This document shows positions 55,859 to 64,000 of a stretch of DNA of 64,000 nucleotides, piece after piece. The position numbers and the translations under genes are program-made. The notes beneath the pieces are model-generated. The model saw only the letters and a program-made list of their open reading frames with translations, had not been told where the DNA came from and made no database searches. How positions within the stretch are numbered: position 1 is the stretch's first letter; every line of letters begins with the position of its first letter. The stretch comes from Methanosarcina flavescens (GTDB lineage Archaea > Halobacteriota > Methanosarcinia > Methanosarcinales > Methanosarcinaceae), in contig NZ_CP032683.1 of assembly GCF_001304615.2 (NCBI RefSeq), positions 248,001 through 312,000 of the forward strand, read 5' to 3'.

Positions 55859-56833
55859 TCACATCTCAATCAATCTGGCAGCCGCATATGCCGGGAAAAC
55901 TTTTGAGATTTCTTCTCCCCAGTGGCTGGATATTGATACGAATTCCATGTCAAGCTTCTCTGCAGCTTCTTTTATCAGAAATTCCCCAAGGCCTGCGGCT
56001 GCGATTCTTTTAAGTCCGTTTCTCTCCGCAACCTCGGAAATCGCTTCAGCCAGGGTAAAAACTTGTTTTTCCTTTACCTGAGTTGCGATTTCATAGATTT
56101 CCTCTTCCCGAATTTCGGAAAGATCCGCACAGACAAGCCTTGCAAGCCTGCGCATAGCATCGGTTTTGCTCCTGCCTGCTCCATCAGCGGTCTCGCATGT
56201 ATACATACTCTCATCGATTTTTCCAAGCAGGAGATAAGCGTCCGAAGTTGTAGCAAAGAGTTCTGAAGCCGTCCTGCACCAGCCCCTCTCAAGCTTTACC
56301 TTTTCGAGAAGTGCGGCAAGGTTTGTCCTGAGCGTGCCTGTATACACGAGTTCACTCCTGCAAAGCCTCTCAAAGTCAGTAAGTCCTGCTTTATGTTCAC
56401 CCGAAACGATAGGGATAATATCGCTTGTGGTGCTTCCAACATCCACAAAAATACAATCTCCTAGCTCTTTTCCTATCAGCCTGGCAGAAGCCGCCCAGTT
56501 GGCAGCAGCAAGATCCCTTATATCGTCAGTCTCATGCTGGAGCCTGCCCATATTGTTTACATATAAAACTTTCGAGGGCCCAAAGGCAGAATCAACACAT
56601 GCCTTTATAAAGATAATGCCCTGTTCCTTATCTTCAAAACAGTCTGCAAGTTCTCCGGTCATAACAACAGCAACTTTTTCGGGTTGCAGCCGCTGTGCGA
56701 TTTCCTCCAGGACCTCAGGAAGCCGCGTGTTCTTCCAGAGAGGCAAATAGTGAAGTTCTACGATCTTTCCGTCCGAGGAGGCAAGTTTGGTATTCGCTCC
56801 TCCAATATCAAGCCCGATAATTTTTGAATTCAT
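55859..56833 (-). CDS. mfnF: Methanofuran-precursor coupling enzyme MfnF
   Basis: A 324-residue member of the hydantoinase-like ASKHA ATPase fold (IIGLDIGGANTKLA, then FVDVGSTTSDIIPI). It matches MfnF, which joins the aminomethylfuran diphosphate to gamma-glutamyltyramine to form the APMF-Glu core of methanofuran. Its 3' end is about 80 bases from mfnE, and it lies about 70 bases after mfnD. It is a distant relative of the HyuA-like proteins at 7 kb but much shorter. Confidence 0.9.
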   Translation of the reverse strand: MNSKIIGLDIGGANTKLASSDGKIVELHYLPLWKNTRLPEVLEEIAQRLQPEKVAVVMTGELADCFEDKEQGIIFIKACVDSAFGPSKVLYVNNMGRLQHETDDIRDLAAANWAASARLIGKELGDCIFVDVGSTTSDIIPIVSGEHKAGLTDFERLCRSELVYTGTLRTNLAALLEKVKLERGWCRTASELFATTSDAYLLLGKIDESMYTCETADGAGRSKTDAMRRLARLVCADLSEIREEEIYEIATQVKEKQVFTLAEAISEVAERNGLKRIAAAGLGEFLIKEAAEKLDMEFVSISSHWGEEISKVFPAYAAARLIEM

Positions 56834-56903
56834 TTTTGAGCCCTTTATTAGGTTCTTTTTAAGCTTTCCAGCGTTTTTATTTTTCTGGTCTTTAATCTGC
56901 TAT

Positions 56904-57872
56904 CTATTTTTCAAGTCCTTCCAAAAAGTTCGCCCCCAGGGCATCCTTTGAAAAACAGTATTCTCCTTCAATATTCACATGGTCAGGAAGTTCCCCAAAC
57001 CTGTTTTTCAGAATCAGGTCTCCTATTTCCTCCCGCATAACGCGGCTGATCCCGAAAAGCGAAGCAGTGGGCCTTGGATTCACATCCACTACATATGGAA
57101 GATCGGTGAGTATAATATCCACACCTACATATCCGAAACAGTTCAGGCATTTCACTGTGGAAATTGCGGTTTCATAGATTTCTTCTCTTCTCCCAGTCTG
57201 GTAAGGAGTAAGGCTTCCGTTATACTTTATTTCGGAAACTCCTGCTTTCCCCTTTTCTCCGGATTCAGCTTCTTTCTTGCCAAATTCTATGAACTGACGA
57301 TTTACAGTAAGAGGAAGCGATTTTTTTCCTGCAATAAGGCTTACGCTCAGATGCTCTCCCTCAATATACTCACTCGTAAAAAGTCCCTCTTTGTTCTCGA
57401 ACTCTGTGACCAGGTATGTTGCCTCTGCTCCGCAGCCGAATCTTGGTTTTATGATATATCTTTTACCTTTTTCCGGCTTTTTTGCAATTTCAGGAGTTTT
57501 AATCCCGGCTTTCTTCAGGATTTCCGTACAGATCAACTTATCCGCACAGCAGGCTGCCGACCGGGGTGAACATCCCAAATTCACAGTATTTTCCTCAAGA
57601 ACCTCATTAAGCTCGGGAAGCATTGAATCAGGGGCAATAACCAGCCCCGCGTCGCAATTTTTTGCTTCTCTCCCAATTATCTGCCTGAAATTTTCGGCTG
57701 TAGATTCTACCCGCGTGCCTGCACAGATTTTCGTGCCTGCCGATGGGTAATAAACCTCATACCCAAGCCGGACAAAGCTCTCTACAAGGGTCTTCAGCAT
57801 AGCCGCTCCCTCAGGGATAAGAGATTTTTCAATGTCTGTGCCGACAGCAAATTCCGCAATCAGGATTTTCAT
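56904..57872 (-). CDS. mfnD: Tyramine--L-glutamate ligase
   Basis: A 322-residue ATP-grasp enzyme: MKILIAEFAVGTD at the start, LICTEILKKAGIKTPEI, KRYIIKPRFGCGAEATYLV, SEYIEGEHLSVSLIAG and YVGVDIILTDLPYVVDVNPRPTAS. It matches MfnD, which makes gamma-glutamyltyramine in methanofuran synthesis. There is no ribosome site; a TATA-like TAATATATAAA about 25 bases before the ATG (minus strand) points to a leaderless message. It leads the mfnD-mfnF-mfnE cluster. Confidence 0.9.
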   Translation of the reverse strand: MKILIAEFAVGTDIEKSLIPEGAAMLKTLVESFVRLGYEVYYPSAGTKICAGTRVESTAENFRQIIGREAKNCDAGLVIAPDSMLPELNEVLEENTVNLGCSPRSAACCADKLICTEILKKAGIKTPEIAKKPEKGKRYIIKPRFGCGAEATYLVTEFENKEGLFTSEYIEGEHLSVSLIAGKKSLPLTVNRQFIEFGKKEAESGEKGKAGVSEIKYNGSLTPYQTGRREEIYETAISTVKCLNCFGYVGVDIILTDLPYVVDVNPRPTASLFGISRVMREEIGDLILKNRFGELPDHVNIEGEYCFSKDALGANFLEGLEK

Positions 57873-57905
57873 TGGAAAGGAAAAACCCGGTCATTTATAT
57901 ATTAC

Positions 57906-58085
57906 TTTTGCAACGCAAACTTTTTCAGAAAAAGTTTGATCAAAAACCTTTTGAGAAAAGGTTTTATCGAAAACGGCATGCCTTTTGGATTTGATAACCT
58001 TATCCCCAAACACTATCCGGTGTGATAAACCGGCGCAACGGTTTCAGTCAAGCCTTTTCGTAAAAGGGTTGCGATGCAGCGGTTG
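57906..58085. repeat. Palindromic intergenic repeat block (copy 2)
   Basis: Hairpin-rich sequence related to 10740-10895. Shared words are GCAAACTTTTT, AAAAGTTTGATCAAAAACC and GGCGCAACGG; extra hairpins are AAACCTTTT-gag-AAAAGGTTT and AAGCCTTTT...AAAAGGG. It fills most of the divergent spacer between mfnD and the next gene. Confidence 0.7.
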
Positions 58086-58169
58086 GAATTGAGGATTAAG
58101 TTTGCCATGTAAAAGTTTATATAAATTATACGGGTATACCTTAAAAGTTAAACATTGTAAAACATAAAG

Positions 58170-58613
58170 GTGCCTGGTACTATTAACAGCAGAAACCCTA
58201 ACTCCCAGTCGGTCTTTGAAAATTCGTTTGTGAAAACCCTTTCTATTGCGGTTCTCATGGGCATATTCCTAGTTGACATGGGGCTTGGGCTTTTTGAGAT
58301 TTTTTCCACAAAAGAAAGTCCACTGCCTACTGCAGTCGTACTTTTGATCTTTGCTGTGATATTTATTGCAGGTATGGTTTTTTACGAAAAACAGGGGCTG
58401 GACACTCTCAGCTCTCTTGTTGGAGGAGCGCTTGCAGGTTTCGGTTTTTCCTTTGTCTTTGTGTCGCTTGTAGGCGGCGTGCAATTTGCACTGGGAGGAG
58501 GGATCTCGACAATTGGGTGGGATCAGGTGATTTCAGCAGTCGCAGCTTCCATGATTGCAAGCGTTGTAATACTCAAAGCACTCTCATATAAACTTCAAAA
58601 TCACCTTTACTGA
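58170..58613 (+). CDS. Hypothetical four-helix membrane protein
   Basis: A 147-residue protein with four hydrophobic helices (about 24-44, 54-70, 78-105 and 118-137), the middle ones Gly-rich (LVGGALAGFGFSFVFVSLVGG). It has no recognised family. The start is GTG 58170; there is no clear ribosome site, and a TATA-like TTTATATAAATT lies about 50 bases upstream. It could belong to a family of small methanogen membrane proteins. It is separate from the grpE group by its own 3' spacer. Confidence 0.7.
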   Translation: MPGTINSRNPNSQSVFENSFVKTLSIAVLMGIFLVDMGLGLFEIFSTKESPLPTAVVLLIFAVIFIAGMVFYEKQGLDTLSSLVGGALAGFGFSFVFVSLVGGVQFALGGGISTIGWDQVISAVAASMIASVVILKALSYKLQNHLY

Positions 58614-58739
58614 TTTTTCTTTTTCTCACCCATTTTGATTAGAAGATATTTTCATTATCCGAAAAATATTTATAGAATTACAAACAATCACAGATCAGGA
58701 CGAGCGAAACCGTTATAATTACTTGATGGGGATCGATTA

Positions 58740-59369
58740 ATGAAAATATTCGATAAAGAAGGAAATACCGATTCTAGAGAAGATACCCAGGCTGAGGCTG
58801 GAGATCCTGATGCTAAGAATTTTGGTTCTTCGGAGGAAGAGGCTAAAGAAGCACAGGGTAGTCCCGAAGAGGCTCCTGCCAGTTCCGAAACTGAAAAAAG
58901 CCCTGAGGCTTTGTGCCGGGAGGAGAACGAAATTCTCAAAGACCAGCTTCTTCGGCTTGCAGCAGATTTTGACAATTTCAGAAAACGGACCGCCCGCCAG
59001 ATAGAGGAAAACCGAAAAGCTGTGCTTGAGCAGGTACTTCTCGATTTCCTTGAGGTAACGGACAATTTCGATCGTGCTCTCAAATCTGCAAAGACTGCAG
59101 AGGATATGAGCTCGATCGCCAGCGGAATAGAACAGCTTTCAAAACAGTTTTTCTCAATCCTCGAAAAATATGGGCTTGAGAGGATCGAGAGTGAAAAATC
59201 CAGCGAATTCGACCCTCACAAGCACGAAGCAGTTCAGCATGTCGAGACCTCTGAACTTCCGGACAATACAATAGTAGAGGTTTACAAAGCCGGATACGCT
59301 CTTAACTCGAAAGTTATCAGGCCTGCTATGGTCTCAGTGGCCAGAAACCCAAATGAGACAGAGGAATAA
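58740..59369 (+). CDS. grpE: Nucleotide exchange factor GrpE
   Basis: A 209-residue protein. The first 55 residues are acidic and disordered. Then comes the long dimer helix (REENEILKDQLLRLAADFDNFRKRTARQIEENRK) and the beta domain ending in GYALNSKVIRPAMVSVARNP. It releases ADP from DnaK. GGGGATC precedes the ATG, and a TATA-like ATATTTATAG lies near 58665. It is the first gene of the grpE-dnaK-dnaJ heat-shock group, 172 bases from dnaK. Confidence 0.95.
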   Translation: MKIFDKEGNTDSREDTQAEAGDPDAKNFGSSEEEAKEAQGSPEEAPASSETEKSPEALCREENEILKDQLLRLAADFDNFRKRTARQIEENRKAVLEQVLLDFLEVTDNFDRALKSAKTAEDMSSIASGIEQLSKQFFSILEKYGLERIESEKSSEFDPHKHEAVQHVETSELPDNTIVEVYKAGYALNSKVIRPAMVSVARNPNETEE

Positions 59370-59541
59370 AGGAGATTCAGGCATAATTTTACTCCTGAAT
59401 TCTGTTATGACCTGATTCTTGAATTTAATCGAATAACTTACCAGATAACTTAATAAATAAATTAATTCAATGACTTGTCTAAGAACTTTTATCTAAATCA
59501 TTAAGTGAAGAATTTAACCAGGAATCTAGTGAGGATAAAAC

Positions 59542-61392
59542 ATGGCAAAAATACTGGGTATTGACCTTGGTACTACTAACTCATGCATGGCAGTAATGGA
59601 AGGCGGGGAAGCTGTCGTGATCCCTAATGCCGAAGGCGCCAGGACAACCCCGTCAGTGGTTGGATTTTCCAAAAAAGGAGAGAAACTTGTAGGTCAGGTC
59701 GCAAAGAGACAGGCTATTTCAAACCCTGAAAACACTGTTTATTCCATTAAGAGACATATGGGAGACGCCAACTACAAGGTGACCCTTCAGGGAAAGCAAT
59801 ACACACCGCAGGAAATTTCTGCAATGGTTCTCCAGAAACTTAAAACCGATGCAGAAGCTTATCTTGGAGAGGCAATCAAACAGGCTGTTATTACAGTTCC
59901 TGCTTATTTCAATGACGCCCAGAGGCAGGCTACAAAGGATGCAGGGACAATTGCAGGTCTTGAAGTCCTCAGAATTATCAATGAACCGACTGCCGCATCC
60001 CTTGCTTACGGGCTTGATAAAGGCGAAATTGAGCAAACTATTCTTGTCTACGACCTAGGAGGCGGAACCTTTGATGTATCCATTCTTGAGCTTGGAGGCG
60101 GAGTCTTTGAGGTAAAATCCACAAGCGGCGATACCCATCTCGGAGGAGACGACTTCGACCAGCGCATTGTTAACTACTTACTTGCCGAGTTCAGAAAAAT
60201 CGAGGGAATAGACCTTTCCAAAGACAAGGCAGTGCTCCAGCGTTTAACCGATGCAGCAGAGAAAGCAAAGATCGAACTGTCCAGTGTCGCAAGCACCAAC
60301 ATCAACCTTCCCTTCCTTACAGTTGGTCCAGATGGGGAACCAAAGCACCTTGATATTGACCTTACCAGAGCCCAGTTCCAGAAGATGACCGAGGATCTTC
60401 TTGAGAAAACTCTCGTATCCATGCGCCAGGCTCTCAGCGATGCAAAGCTTACGCCAAACGATATCGACAAAGTAATTCTGATCGGAGGCGCTACAAGGAT
60501 GCCTGCGGTAGTCGAGCTTGTAGAGAACTTCACGGGCAAGAAACCCTACAAGAACATTAACCCTGACGAAGCCGTTGCAATCGGGGCAGCCATCCAGGCC
60601 GGTGTGCTCGGGGGCGAGGTAAAAGATATCCTGCTGCTTGATGTCACTCCTCTCACCCTTGGAATTGAGACACTTGGAGGCATATCAACCCCATTGATCC
60701 AGAGAAATACGACAATTCCGACCAAGAAGAGCCAGATATTCTCAACGGCAGCTGATAATCAGCCCTCGGTAGAGATTCATGTCCTTCAGGGAGAAAGGGG
60801 GATTGCTTCCGAAAACAAAACCCTTGGGCGTTTTACTCTTGACGGCATCCCACCAGCTCCTAGAGGCGTCCCACAGATCGAAGTTACCTTTGACATTGAC
60901 GCAAATGGTATCCTGCACGTGAGTGCAAAAGACCTTGGAACCGGCAAGGAACAGTCTATATCCATCCAGAAACCAGGTGGACTCACAGATGCCGAGATAG
61001 AGCGCATGATCAAAGACGCGGAATTGCATGCCGAAGAAGACAGAAAGCGCAAAGAAGAAGTCGAGACCAGGAACAATGCCGAAGCCCTGATCAATGCTGC
61101 CGAAAAGACTCTGAAGGAAGCCGGAGATGCGGCTACAGAGGACCAGAAGTCAAAGGTAAACGCCGCAATTGACGACCTTAAAAAAGCTCTTGAAGGTAAG
61201 GACAGCGAAGAGATTAAGGCAAAAACCGAAGCTCTTCAGGAAGCTGTATATCCGATCTCCACTGCAATGTATCAGAAAGCCCAGCAGGCTCAACAGGCAG
61301 CAGGCGGAGCAGGAAGCGCAGATGCAAAAAGTCCTGATGAGACGGTCGTTGACGCCGATTATGAGGTAGTTGACGACGAAAAGCGTAAATAA
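59542..61392 (+). CDS. dnaK: Molecular chaperone DnaK (Hsp70)
   Basis: A 616-residue ATP-driven chaperone: [13 protein letters not shown] phosphate loop, [22 protein letters not shown], the interdomain linker [21 protein letters not shown], and a substrate domain ending in an acidic tail ([17 protein letters not shown]). This bacterial-type Hsp70 is present only in some archaea, including Methanosarcina, and was probably acquired by transfer. It works with GrpE and DnaJ encoded on either side. Confidence 0.97.
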   Translation: MAKILGIDLGTTNSCMAVMEGGEAVVIPNAEGARTTPSVVGFSKKGEKLVGQVAKRQAISNPENTVYSIKRHMGDANYKVTLQGKQYTPQEISAMVLQKLKTDAEAYLGEAIKQAVITVPAYFNDAQRQATKDAGTIAGLEVLRIINEPTAASLAYGLDKGEIEQTILVYDLGGGTFDVSILELGGGVFEVKSTSGDTHLGGDDFDQRIVNYLLAEFRKIEGIDLSKDKAVLQRLTDAAEKAKIELSSVASTNINLPFLTVGPDGEPKHLDIDLTRAQFQKMTEDLLEKTLVSMRQALSDAKLTPNDIDKVILIGGATRMPAVVELVENFTGKKPYKNINPDEAVAIGAAIQAGVLGGEVKDILLLDVTPLTLGIETLGGISTPLIQRNTTIPTKKSQIFSTAADNQPSVEIHVLQGERGIASENKTLGRFTLDGIPPAPRGVPQIEVTFDIDANGILHVSAKDLGTGKEQSISIQKPGGLTDAEIERMIKDAELHAEEDRKRKEEVETRNNAEALINAAEKTLKEAGDAATEDQKSKVNAAIDDLKKALEGKDSEEIKAKTEALQEAVYPISTAMYQKAQQAQQAAGGAGSADAKSPDETVVDADYEVVDDEKRK

Positions 61393-61413
61393 AGAAAGAG
61401 CAAGTAATAAGAC

Positions 61414-61465
61414 AGGCCTGGAGATTCTCAGGCCTTACCGGAAACCTGCATTCGCAGGCTCCGGA
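61414..61465 (+). terminator. Two stem-loops between dnaK and dnaJ
   Basis: AGGCCTG-gagattct-CAGGCCT is a perfect seven-base stem, followed by CCGG-aaa-CCTGC-attc-GCAGG-ct-CCGG and a T-rich stretch. The tandem hairpins could end or attenuate the dnaK message before dnaJ, or protect its 3' end. Confidence 0.5.
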
Positions 61466-61498
61466 GCTTTATCTTTTTTAAAATAACAGGGAATCCTG

Positions 61499-62665
61499 AT
61501 GGCCACAACGCGTGATTATTACGAAATTCTTGGGTTATCTAAAGATGCCTCACCCGAGGATATAAAGAAATCCTATCGAAAACTTGCATTAAAGTATCAT
61601 CCTGACAGGAATAAGGAAACTGGGGCTGAGGAAAAGTTCAAAGAGATCTCTGAGGCTTATGCTGTGCTTTCAGATCCTGAGAAACGATCTCAGTACGACC
61701 GTTTCGGACATGCCGGAATAAATGGGCAGTACAGCGCAGAAGATATCTTCCGAGGTGCAGATTTCGGCGGCTTCGGGGATATCTTCGAAATGTTTTTCGG
61801 CGGAAGCAGCAGAAGAGGTCGCAGGGGGCCGAGGAGAGGATCAGATCTCCAGTATGACCTTTATATAACCTTTGAGGAAGCAGCATTTGGAGTCCGTAAA
61901 GATATTGATGTCCCGAGGACTGAAAGATGCTCTAACTGCTCCGGAACCGGGGCTAAACCCGGCACAAGCCCAAAACGCTGCCCAACATGCGGCGGCACAG
62001 GTCAAATTCACACCACACGCTCAGGATTGGGCATGCAGTTTGTAAGCACTACCACCTGTTCTACCTGTCACGGCAAGGGTCAGGTTATTGAATCTCCGTG
62101 CCCGGTCTGCAGTGGTACAGGTAGGGTTAGAAATACGAGAAAAATAACAGTAAACGTACCTGCAGGAGCTGATTCAGGCATGAGCCTGAGGCTTAGCGGA
62201 GAAGGTGATTCGGGAGAACCCGGAGCTCCGCCTGGAGATCTCTATGTAGTGCTTCATGTTATGGAGCATAAACTCTTTAAGAGAGTAGACTACGATGTAA
62301 TCTCCGAGCTTCCGATCTCGTTTACTCAGGCTGCGCTCGGGACTGATATTATGGTAGATACCCTCTACGGCAAGGTCAAGATGAATATTCCTGCAGGGAC
62401 TCAGACCCATTCCGTGTTCAGGCTTAAAGGCAAGGGTATCCAGCACCTGCATGGAAGCAGAAAAGGTGACCAGCTCGTCAGAGTTGTAATAAAGACCCCA
62501 ACAAAACTCAGCCACGAACAAAAAGAACTTCTTCGCCAGTTTGAAGCACTGAGCAGTGGTAAAAACCCGAATGGAGGCGAAAAAGGCAGGCACGATAAAT
62601 TTACAGATAAATCTAAAAAAAGTAAAGGATTTTTTGAGAAAGTAAAGGATGCCTTTGAGAGCTAA
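61499..62665 (+). CDS. dnaJ: Molecular chaperone DnaJ (Hsp40)
   Basis: A 388-residue type I DnaJ: J domain with HPD (KYHPDRNKE), a Gly/Phe region ([17 protein letters not shown]), four CxxCxGxG zinc repeats ([40 protein letters not shown]) and the C-terminal substrate domain. It stimulates DnaK ATPase and delivers substrates. AGGGA precedes ATG. The extra Lys-rich tail ([20 protein letters not shown]) is longer than usual. Confidence 0.96.
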   Translation: MATTRDYYEILGLSKDASPEDIKKSYRKLALKYHPDRNKETGAEEKFKEISEAYAVLSDPEKRSQYDRFGHAGINGQYSAEDIFRGADFGGFGDIFEMFFGGSSRRGRRGPRRGSDLQYDLYITFEEAAFGVRKDIDVPRTERCSNCSGTGAKPGTSPKRCPTCGGTGQIHTTRSGLGMQFVSTTTCSTCHGKGQVIESPCPVCSGTGRVRNTRKITVNVPAGADSGMSLRLSGEGDSGEPGAPPGDLYVVLHVMEHKLFKRVDYDVISELPISFTQAALGTDIMVDTLYGKVKMNIPAGTQTHSVFRLKGKGIQHLHGSRKGDQLVRVVIKTPTKLSHEQKELLRQFEALSSGKNPNGGEKGRHDKFTDKSKKSKGFFEKVKDAFES

Positions 62666-62737
62666 AAGCGTTTTTAGCTGCATTTCAATCTTTTTAAAGG
62701 TATTTTTCTCTTTAAAGCTGAAATTCTGTAATATTGG

Positions 62738-62945
62738 GATTCTTAGTACTGAGATTCTTAATATTAAGATTCTTAGTATTAAGATTCTTAGTATTAAGAT
62801 TCTTAGTATTAAGATTCTTAGTATTAAGATTCTTAGTATTAAGATTCTTAGTATTAAGATTCTTTACTCGGATTCTTAACACTCAAATTCTTAATATTTA
62901 GGTTCTTAACATTCAGGTTTTTAATACTCAGATTTTTAATACTGA
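62738..62945. repeat. About 14 tandem copies of a 15-bp unit
   Basis: The unit is GATTCTTAGTATTAA. A central run of seven or so copies is perfect; copies towards both ends carry more changes (GATTCTTAATATTAA, GATTCTTAACACTCA, GGTTTTTAATACTCA). The outer decay and clean core show repeated slippage or unequal exchange. It lies just after dnaJ. Confidence 0.93.
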
Positions 62946-63344
62946 GACTTTTCCCTTTAATCCCAAATATACTTCCTTTTTATATTTTTCCCTGATCCTT
63001 TTCCTTTTATTTCCACGCTGACTTCTTATCCTTAGTAAAATGTTTTTTGTTTATCATTGCCTGGATTTCTGTCTTTTTAGCTTTTTCAGGTAGTTTTCTT
63101 TCCTGTTTATCATTTCTTTCTGCCTTTTCCTTTCATCTTTTATTTTTACAGTTTCGCTTACTTTCATATTTATTTTTTCAAATATCTAAAAAAAATTATA
63201 TATAGCCGCTCAATTTTAAAACTTTACTAAAGCTTCAACCTGAAATTGCTTTGCAAGAAGTATAGTCTTTTATATTCATTCGCAAAATATCTAATTTCGA
63301 GAGATGGTCAACATGCGGGTTATTTTATCAAAAATGATTTATTT

Positions 63345-63464
63345 GGCTCTGTAGAAATCCTCTGAAATAACCAATCTTAACAAATTAAAACTGAATTGCC
63401 TGATTCAATTTTGCTGAGAACTTTAAGTCTATTAATGACGATTAAGTAGGTTTTCTACAGAGCC
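63345..63464. mobile_element. Miniature inverted-repeat transposable element (MITE), 120 bp
   Basis: Terminal inverted repeats GGCTCTGTAGAAATCCT and, from the other end, GGCTCTGTAGAAAACCT match at 16 of 17 bases. The element is flanked on both sides by a perfect eight-base duplication ATTTATTT (63337-63344 and 63465-63472). The interior codes for nothing. It must have been moved by a transposase encoded elsewhere, from an IS with the same ends. Confidence 0.9.
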
Positions 63465-63630
63465 ATTTATTTAACTATATTCTACAACTTTGTCCTGTCC
63501 ATGTTCTCTTAACTTCACACATTTTTTCATTATATTTGTCCTATCCTGATTTATTCCGTACTTTTTGCTTCTGGACCGCAAGGTTTTATAATATCAGGTT
63601 AGTTAAAAACAGATCTTCTGAAGGTGTGCT

Positions 63631-64000
63631 ATGAAGATTATAATTATTGGCGCTGGGGAAGTAGGTTATCACATTGCAAAAGCCCTTTCCCCCAAAAACG
63701 ATGTAATAATTATTGAAAAAGCTGAAGAAGCATTAAAAAGGGCAGACGAACTCGATGTCCTTGCTATAGAAGGAAATGGTGCAAACGCTGAACTTCTCTC
63801 AAGATTTCTTCAGGATACTGATCTGCTTGTGGCTGTGACCGGTCTCGATGAAGTTAATATTGTTGCCTGCATGACAGCGAAGCTAGTCACCCGAAGCAAG
63901 CCCGGATGGAAGGATATTAAAACCATTGCCAGGGTCAGCAACCCAGACTACATAGATTCACCTGTAACTTCCAGGGCTCAGGTTGGAGTCGATCTTATGA
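63631..64000 (+). CDS. trkA: Trk potassium uptake protein TrkA (3' truncated by window)
   Basis: The first 123 residues of an NAD-binding RCK protein: IIIIGAGEVGYHIAKAL is the dinucleotide loop, then DVIIIEKAEEALKRADELDVLAIEGNGA and VAVTGLDEVNIVACMTAKL. TrkA gates the TrkH potassium channel from the cytoplasmic side. GAAGGTG precedes ATG. The rest lies beyond the right edge. Confidence 0.93.
   Translation, partial: MKIIIIGAGEVGYHIAKALSPKNDVIIIEKAEEALKRADELDVLAIEGNGANAELLSRFLQDTDLLVAVTGLDEVNIVACMTAKLVTRSKPGWKDIKTIARVSNPDYIDSPVTSRAQVGVDLM

Larger units (their letters stand above)
62666..63630. other. Repeat-rich spacer
   Basis: No gene. Holds the 15-nt tandem array (62738-62945) and the MITE (63345-63464). 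A frame running through the array (62649-62879) is a by-product of the repeat. Confidence 0.5.

Noticed and set aside
62649-62879. Protein-coding frame with ILSIK repeats
   Set aside because: It is a translation of the 15-bp tandem array; it has no ribosome site and overlaps the end of dnaJ.

Overview
The window looks like a Methanosarcina chromosome (order Methanosarcinales). It carries the methanofuran enzymes MfnD, MfnF and MfnE, a pyruvoyl arginine decarboxylase, archaeal EF-1 beta with its small zinc-ribbon partner, an archaea-only COG1202/DUF5814 helicase, DUF373 and Sm-like proteins. It also has the bacterial-type GrpE-DnaK-DnaJ set typical of this genus, archaeal TATA boxes, and long A+T-rich spacers between moderately G+C-rich genes. 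The species is not fixed by what I can read. No rRNA, CRISPR array, plasmid or prophage module is visible.

Layout. 0-4 kb: a large helicase-nuclease, cut at the left edge. 4.4-9 kb: pdaD, a decayed hyuA-type gene, then its intact tandem paralogue. 9-13.5 kb: a small accessory zone with an AN1-like zinc finger, a RelE-type toxin-antitoxin pair, a YgjP-type metallopeptidase, a small membrane protein and a HepT/DUF86 protein with altered catalytic residues. 13.5-15 kb: gene-free, with two good candidates for structured non-coding RNA. 15-20.3 kb: secreted low-complexity or repeat proteins, a membrane-anchored winged-helix regulator and a DUF5996 protein. 20.4-29.3 kb: a SpoIIAA-like protein, a DrrAB-type ABC exporter, a frameshifted and an intact SDR dehydrogenase around a secreted PepSY-like protein, a phosphoribosyltransferase, and a PiT phosphate permease with its PhoU-like partner. 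29.6-35.5 kb: a lipoprotein hydrolase, a very cysteine-rich secreted protein, a CNNM/CorC transporter, an M48 protease and a broken MerR-like gene. 35.8-37.5 kb: a probable metallophore operon (small membrane protein, ArsR-like regulator, nicotianamine-synthase-like enzyme). 37.6-46.5 kb: mostly housekeeping and conserved archaeal genes. 46.5-49.7 kb: a possible H/ACA-like RNA, an Sm-like protein, a Cys-cluster HTH protein, two identical tRNA-Glu genes and a helical-repeat protein. 50-53.7 kb: a multi-PAS histidine kinase with a single-domain response regulator. 54.2-57.9 kb: tRNA-Ala, EF-1 beta, zinc ribbon and the methanofuran genes. 58-62.7 kb: a membrane protein and the grpE-dnaK-dnaJ group. 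62.7-64 kb: a 15-nt tandem array, a MITE with a perfect target duplication and the start of trkA.

The main themes are gene decay beside intact paralogues (hyuA, SDR, MerR remnant), several secreted proteins of odd composition that share an upstream motif, and structured intergenic sequence. I did not find one large undescribed operon. The strongest unexplained signals are the RNA-like structures at about 13.7 and 14.1 kb, a 26-bp sequence shared in frame by two unrelated coding regions, and the nicotianamine-synthase-like operon.
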